A stretch of DNA of 64,000 nt. Origin: Phytopseudomonas straminea. Lineage in GTDB: Bacteria; Pseudomonadota; Gammaproteobacteria; Pseudomonadales; Pseudomonadaceae. Numbering within the stretch: the first letter of the stretch is position 1; every line of letters starts with the position of its first letter. The translations under genes were made by a program, and so were the position numbers. The notes beneath the pieces were generated by a model. It searched no databases and had not been told where the DNA came from. It was given only the letters and a program-made list of their open reading frames with translations. The DNA is taken from positions 615,593-679,592 of the forward strand of contig NZ_FOMO01000002.1 of NCBI RefSeq assembly GCF_900112645.1, written 5' to 3'. Below, piece after piece: positions 61,236 to 64,000 of the stretch.

Positions 61236-62123
61236 TCAGCCCTGCGTTGGCGTACCGTTGAGGGCGTAGTAGCTGCGGATCACCTGGCTGTCGTCAGCCC
61301 GGCCCTCGCCGCGCCCGGAGGTGGCGAGGAACAGTTGGTGAGCTACCGCAGCAATCGGCAACGCGGCCTGCGCGTCGCGCCCGGCTTCGAGGACGATGCC
61401 CAGATCCTTGACGAAGATGTCCACCGCACTGCTGACCTCGGGCTCAGCCTGGAGCATGCGCGGGCCGCGATCCTTGAGCATCCAGCTCGACGCCGCCGAG
61501 CCGCCCATGATTTCCAGCAACACCGGCAGATCGACACCGACTTTCGCCGCCAGCGCAAAGGCTTCGGCGACCACGGCAATATGCACACCACACAGCAACT
61601 GGTTGACGGCTTTGACCGTAGCGCCCTGGCCAGCACGCTCGCCGACATGGAAGAGGCGTTGACCGATGCCTTCGAACACCGGCTGCAGTGCCTCGAAGGT
61701 TGCGTGTTCGCAGGCGGCCATGATGGTCAGCGAACCGGCGATGGCGCCTGCAGTGCCGCCCGACACCGGAGCGTCGACGAAGCGGCGCCCAGTCACGGTG
61801 ACGCGCGCGGCGATGCGCTCGACCGCAGCGGGTGGACAGGTGGCCATCAGGCAGACGATGCCATTCTCAGCCAGTGCCTCCAATACGCCATTGTCGAACA
61901 GCACCTGCTCAGCCTGGGCGGCATTGACCACCATCAGGACCAGCACATCGGCATCTTTGGCGGCAGAGGCTGCGTCCGCAGCCGGCTCCGCACCGGCCTG
62001 AGCGAGCGTGGCAAGCGCCACAGGGTTGAGATCGATACCGCGCACGCGATGGCCGGCGGCGAGCAGGTTCTTGGCCATGGGCAAGCCCATCGAGCCAAGC
62101 CCGGCAAATGCAATTGTGGTCAT
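61236..62123 (-). CDS. NAD-dependent 3-hydroxyacid dehydrogenase (threonate/hydroxyisobutyrate type)
   Basis: This is a 295-residue beta-hydroxyacid dehydrogenase. The ATG at 62123 has AAGGAATC upstream; the longer frame has none. The Rossmann motif is FAGLGSMGLPMAKNLL (5-20), followed by the substrate-binding DAPVSGGTAGA and the catalytic Lys in GQGATVKAVNQLL. The family includes 3-hydroxyisobutyrate dehydrogenase, tartronate semialdehyde reductase and L-threonate dehydrogenase (LtnD). Linkage to a TRAP transporter and an AEC-carrier remnant favours the last group, acting on a sugar acid, but no other threonate genes are in the window. Confidence 0.88.
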   Translation of the reverse strand: MTTIAFAGLGSMGLPMAKNLLAAGHRVRGIDLNPVALATLAQAGAEPAADAASAAKDADVLVLMVVNAAQAEQVLFDNGVLEALAENGIVCLMATCPPAAVERIAARVTVTGRRFVDAPVSGGTAGAIAGSLTIMAACEHATFEALQPVFEGIGQRLFHVGERAGQGATVKAVNQLLCGVHIAVVAEAFALAAKVGVDLPVLLEIMGGSAASSWMLKDRGPRMLQAEPEVSSAVDIFVKDLGIVLEAGRDAQAALPIAAVAHQLFLATSGRGEGRADDSQVIRSYYALNGTPTQG

Positions 62124-62138
62124 GGAGATTCCTTGCCT

Positions 62139-62170
62139 GGCATGGCCCCTGCTCACGCAGGGGCCATGCC
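62139..62170. other. Perfect 14-base-stem hairpin between dctM and the dehydrogenase gene
   Basis: GGCATGGCCCCTGC (62139-62152), loop TCAC, then GCAGGGGCCATGCC (62157-62170). It lies between the DctM stop and the dehydrogenase ribosome site and is not followed by a T-run in either direction. It probably stabilises or processes the upstream mRNA, setting different levels of transporter and enzyme. Confidence 0.6.
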
Positions 62171-62172
62171 AA

Positions 62173-63432
62173 TCAGTAGAGGGTGAAGGCTGGCACGAAG
62201 GAGATCAGCCCGAGCACCGTGAACGCCACCAGGTAGAAGGGCCATAGCTCACGCACTACCGCGCCCACCCGCTCACGCGAGATTGCCGCTGCGATGAACA
62301 ACGTGGTGCCGACCGGCGGAGTGAAGAGACCCATGCTCAGGTTCACCGCCATCATGATGCCGAGCTGGATCGGATCCAGGCCGATGGCGTTGCCGATGGC
62401 CACCAGGGTCGGGCCGAGCAGCAGGATCGCCGCTGGCAGGTCGAGGAACATCCCCACCGTCAGCATGATCAGGTTCAGCATCAGGATGACCATCCATGGC
62501 GACTGCAGGGTTTGCGCCGTCCATTCGGCCACTGCGGTCGGGATCGCTTCGACGGTCAGCACGTAGCCCACCAAGTTGGAAGCGGCGATCACCAGCATCA
62601 CCACGCCCGTCGTCACGGCGGTATGCACCAGCGCATCGTAGATGCGGCGCAAGGTCAGGTCGCGATACACCAGCGTGCTCACCAGCAGACCGTAGAACAC
62701 CGCCAGCGCGCTGACTTCGGTCGGCGTGGCGATACCAGTGCGCAGCAGGATCACGATGAACGCCGGCATCCCCAGCGCCGGAGCGGCTGCCAGGGTCGCA
62801 CGCAGCACGCCCTTGAGCGTGACCTCATCGGTCAGGCGCTTGAAGCCGCGCAGACGGCCCGACAGGTAGCAGACGATCATGAAGCCAGCGGCCAGCATCA
62901 GGCCAGGCAGGATGCCGGCGAGAAACAGCGAGGCAATCGACTGGTTGGATACCGTGGCGAACAGGATCAGCGGGATCGACGGCGGAATCAGGCAGGCGAT
63001 GGTCGCCGACGAGGCCGTGGCCGCCGCGGCAAACGCGCCCGGATAGCCTTCGCGCTTCTGCCAGGGGATCAGCATCGAGCCGAGCGCCGAGGCTTCCGCC
63101 ACAGCCGAACCCGAGACGCCGCCGAACACCGTGGAGCCGACCACCGTCACCTGGCCCAGACCACCGTGAAAACGACCGACCAGCAGGGTGGCGAAGTGGA
63201 TCAGGCGCTTGCCCAGCGTGCCGCCCATCATCAGGCTGCCCGAGAGCATGAAGAACGGGATCGCCAGCAGCGGGAAGCTCTGCGTCGGTTGGAAGATCTT
63301 CACCACCGCGGCCACGCTGGGCATTTCACCGATGGTCACCGCCGCCAGGCCTGCGCTGATGATCAGCGCGTAGCCAACCGGTAGAGCCAGTGCCATCAGG
63401 ACACCAAAGACCAGGAGCATCATTAAGGTCAT
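62173..63432 (-). CDS. TRAP transporter large permease (DctM)
   Basis: This is a 419-residue membrane protein of the DctM/DedA-like TRAP family. The ATG at 63432 overlaps the DctQ stop (ATGA); longer reading has no ribosome site. Around twelve hydrophobic segments are visible, with family-typical GGTLGKRLIHFATLLVGRFHG, GVSGSAVAEASALGSMLIP and IPPSIPLILFATV. It carries out sodium-dependent uptake of an organic acid together with DctQ and a periplasmic DctP subunit, not seen here and probably encoded to the right. Confidence 0.94.
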   Translation of the reverse strand: MTLMMLLVFGVLMALALPVGYALIISAGLAAVTIGEMPSVAAVVKIFQPTQSFPLLAIPFFMLSGSLMMGGTLGKRLIHFATLLVGRFHGGLGQVTVVGSTVFGGVSGSAVAEASALGSMLIPWQKREGYPGAFAAAATASSATIACLIPPSIPLILFATVSNQSIASLFLAGILPGLMLAAGFMIVCYLSGRLRGFKRLTDEVTLKGVLRATLAAAPALGMPAFIVILLRTGIATPTEVSALAVFYGLLVSTLVYRDLTLRRIYDALVHTAVTTGVVMLVIAASNLVGYVLTVEAIPTAVAEWTAQTLQSPWMVILMLNLIMLTVGMFLDLPAAILLLGPTLVAIGNAIGLDPIQLGIMMAVNLSMGLFTPPVGTTLFIAAAISRERVGAVVRELWPFYLVAFTVLGLISFVPAFTLY

Positions 63433-63992
63433 ACACCCTCCTCGATCTGATGGGTACGCACGGCAAGCGGGTCGCTTGCCCGCAGCAGGTGAACGAGCGT
63501 GGTCAACGCGGTGAGGCCCAGCCCGACGAAGCCGACGATCAGCGACAGGTAGGCCCACTTCGCCGTGATGCCGGTCATTGGGTAGATTTCACTGCCGGTG
63601 ATCTCGACGACGTCGAGCCCGACCCACGTCAGGTAAAGGAAGGCCACGGCAATCAGCACCTGATGCCCGGCCACCAGTACCCGGTTGCCGACGCGCCCGA
63701 TCATGCTGTGCAATGCGGTAACGGCGATGTGCTGGCCGCGTTGGGCAGCCAGGACGATGCCGCCCATGATCAGCCACGGGAACAGTAGGTTGGGGATCTC
63801 GGTGGGCCAGCCCATGCTCTGGTTGGTGATGTAGCGCGCCACCACCTCGGCCATCAGGGACAGGAACATGACGACCATGGCGGTGAGTGCGACCACTGTA
63901 CTGATGGCCACGATGAGCGTGTCGATCCATTTCGCAGCCACGGCGATGACGCCTCCAGGCGCCGCAGCGCTGGAAGAAATATGCGCGGCCAT
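63429..63992 (-). CDS. TRAP transporter small permease (DctQ)
   Basis: This is a 187-residue, four-helix membrane protein. Helices lie at about residues 22-45 (IVAISTVVALTAMVVMFLSL), 65-85, 105-125 and 145-165. The family signature RYITNQSMGWPTEIPNLLFP and the RRG-like RGQHIAV are visible. The start ATG at 63992 lies 8 bases from the window edge. It is translationally coupled to dctM. The substrate is unknown; the linked dehydrogenase suggests a hydroxy acid. Confidence 0.92.
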   Translation of the reverse strand: MAAHISSSAAAPGGVIAVAAKWIDTLIVAISTVVALTAMVVMFLSLMAEVVARYITNQSMGWPTEIPNLLFPWLIMGGIVLAAQRGQHIAVTALHSMIGRVGNRVLVAGHQVLIAVAFLYLTWVGLDVVEITGSEIYPMTGITAKWAYLSLIVGFVGLGLTALTTLVHLLRASDPLAVRTHQIEEGV

Positions 63993-64000
63993 GCTTACTT

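Overview
The window is high-GC Gammaproteobacterial DNA that reads as a Pseudomonas chromosome. The evidence is the protein style, the codon use, the FliA-type promoter, the kdpABCDE order and the YkvA, YghU and DUF4124 companions. The species cannot be fixed from sequence alone. No tRNA, rRNA, CRISPR array, insertion sequence or prophage gene was seen.

Positions 1-7.5 kb: a small catabolic cluster. A ThDP-dependent decarboxylase-like gene, interrupted by one in-frame amber codon, an aldehyde dehydrogenase and a short-chain dehydrogenase (cut by the window edge) run leftward. They diverge from an IclR-type regulator. An outer-membrane barrel protein and an APC-family permease follow. Together they suggest uptake and oxidation of a small acid or amine, substrate unknown.

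Positions 8-11.5 kb: an orphan PotF-like periplasmic binding protein and a double-Cache chemoreceptor with its own sigma-28 promoter.

Positions 11.5-43.6 kb: a large surface-adhesion locus. Reading leftward, it holds a TolC-type outer-membrane factor, a 5179-residue type I secreted RTX adhesin with about 39 Calx-beta repeats, an ABC exporter whose ATPase motifs are degenerate, an HlyD-type adaptor, a TpsB transporter and a 2036-residue filamentous-haemagglutinin-like TpsA. To the right lie two OmpR-type regulators, one canonical and one lacking the phospho-acceptor Asp, and a 7TMR-DISM histidine kinase. The same tandem TGTCAG element lies before tolC, before tpsB and, in a near-copy, before the canonical regulator. 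I infer that one signalling system drives both secretion machines.

Positions 43.6-52.5 kb: housekeeping and accessory genes. They include small conserved proteins, a short HhH protein, a second transmembrane chemoreceptor, a YghU-like glutathione enzyme, a second PotF-like binding protein in an operon with a cytosolic PAS-chemoreceptor, and YkvA. Positions 52.6-60.4 kb hold the complete kdpABCDE potassium-uptake operon and its regulators. Positions 60.6-64 kb hold an internally deleted AEC-carrier pseudogene, a 3-hydroxyisobutyrate/threonate dehydrogenase-like enzyme and the DctQ/DctM membrane subunits of a TRAP transporter, whose binding protein presumably lies beyond the window.
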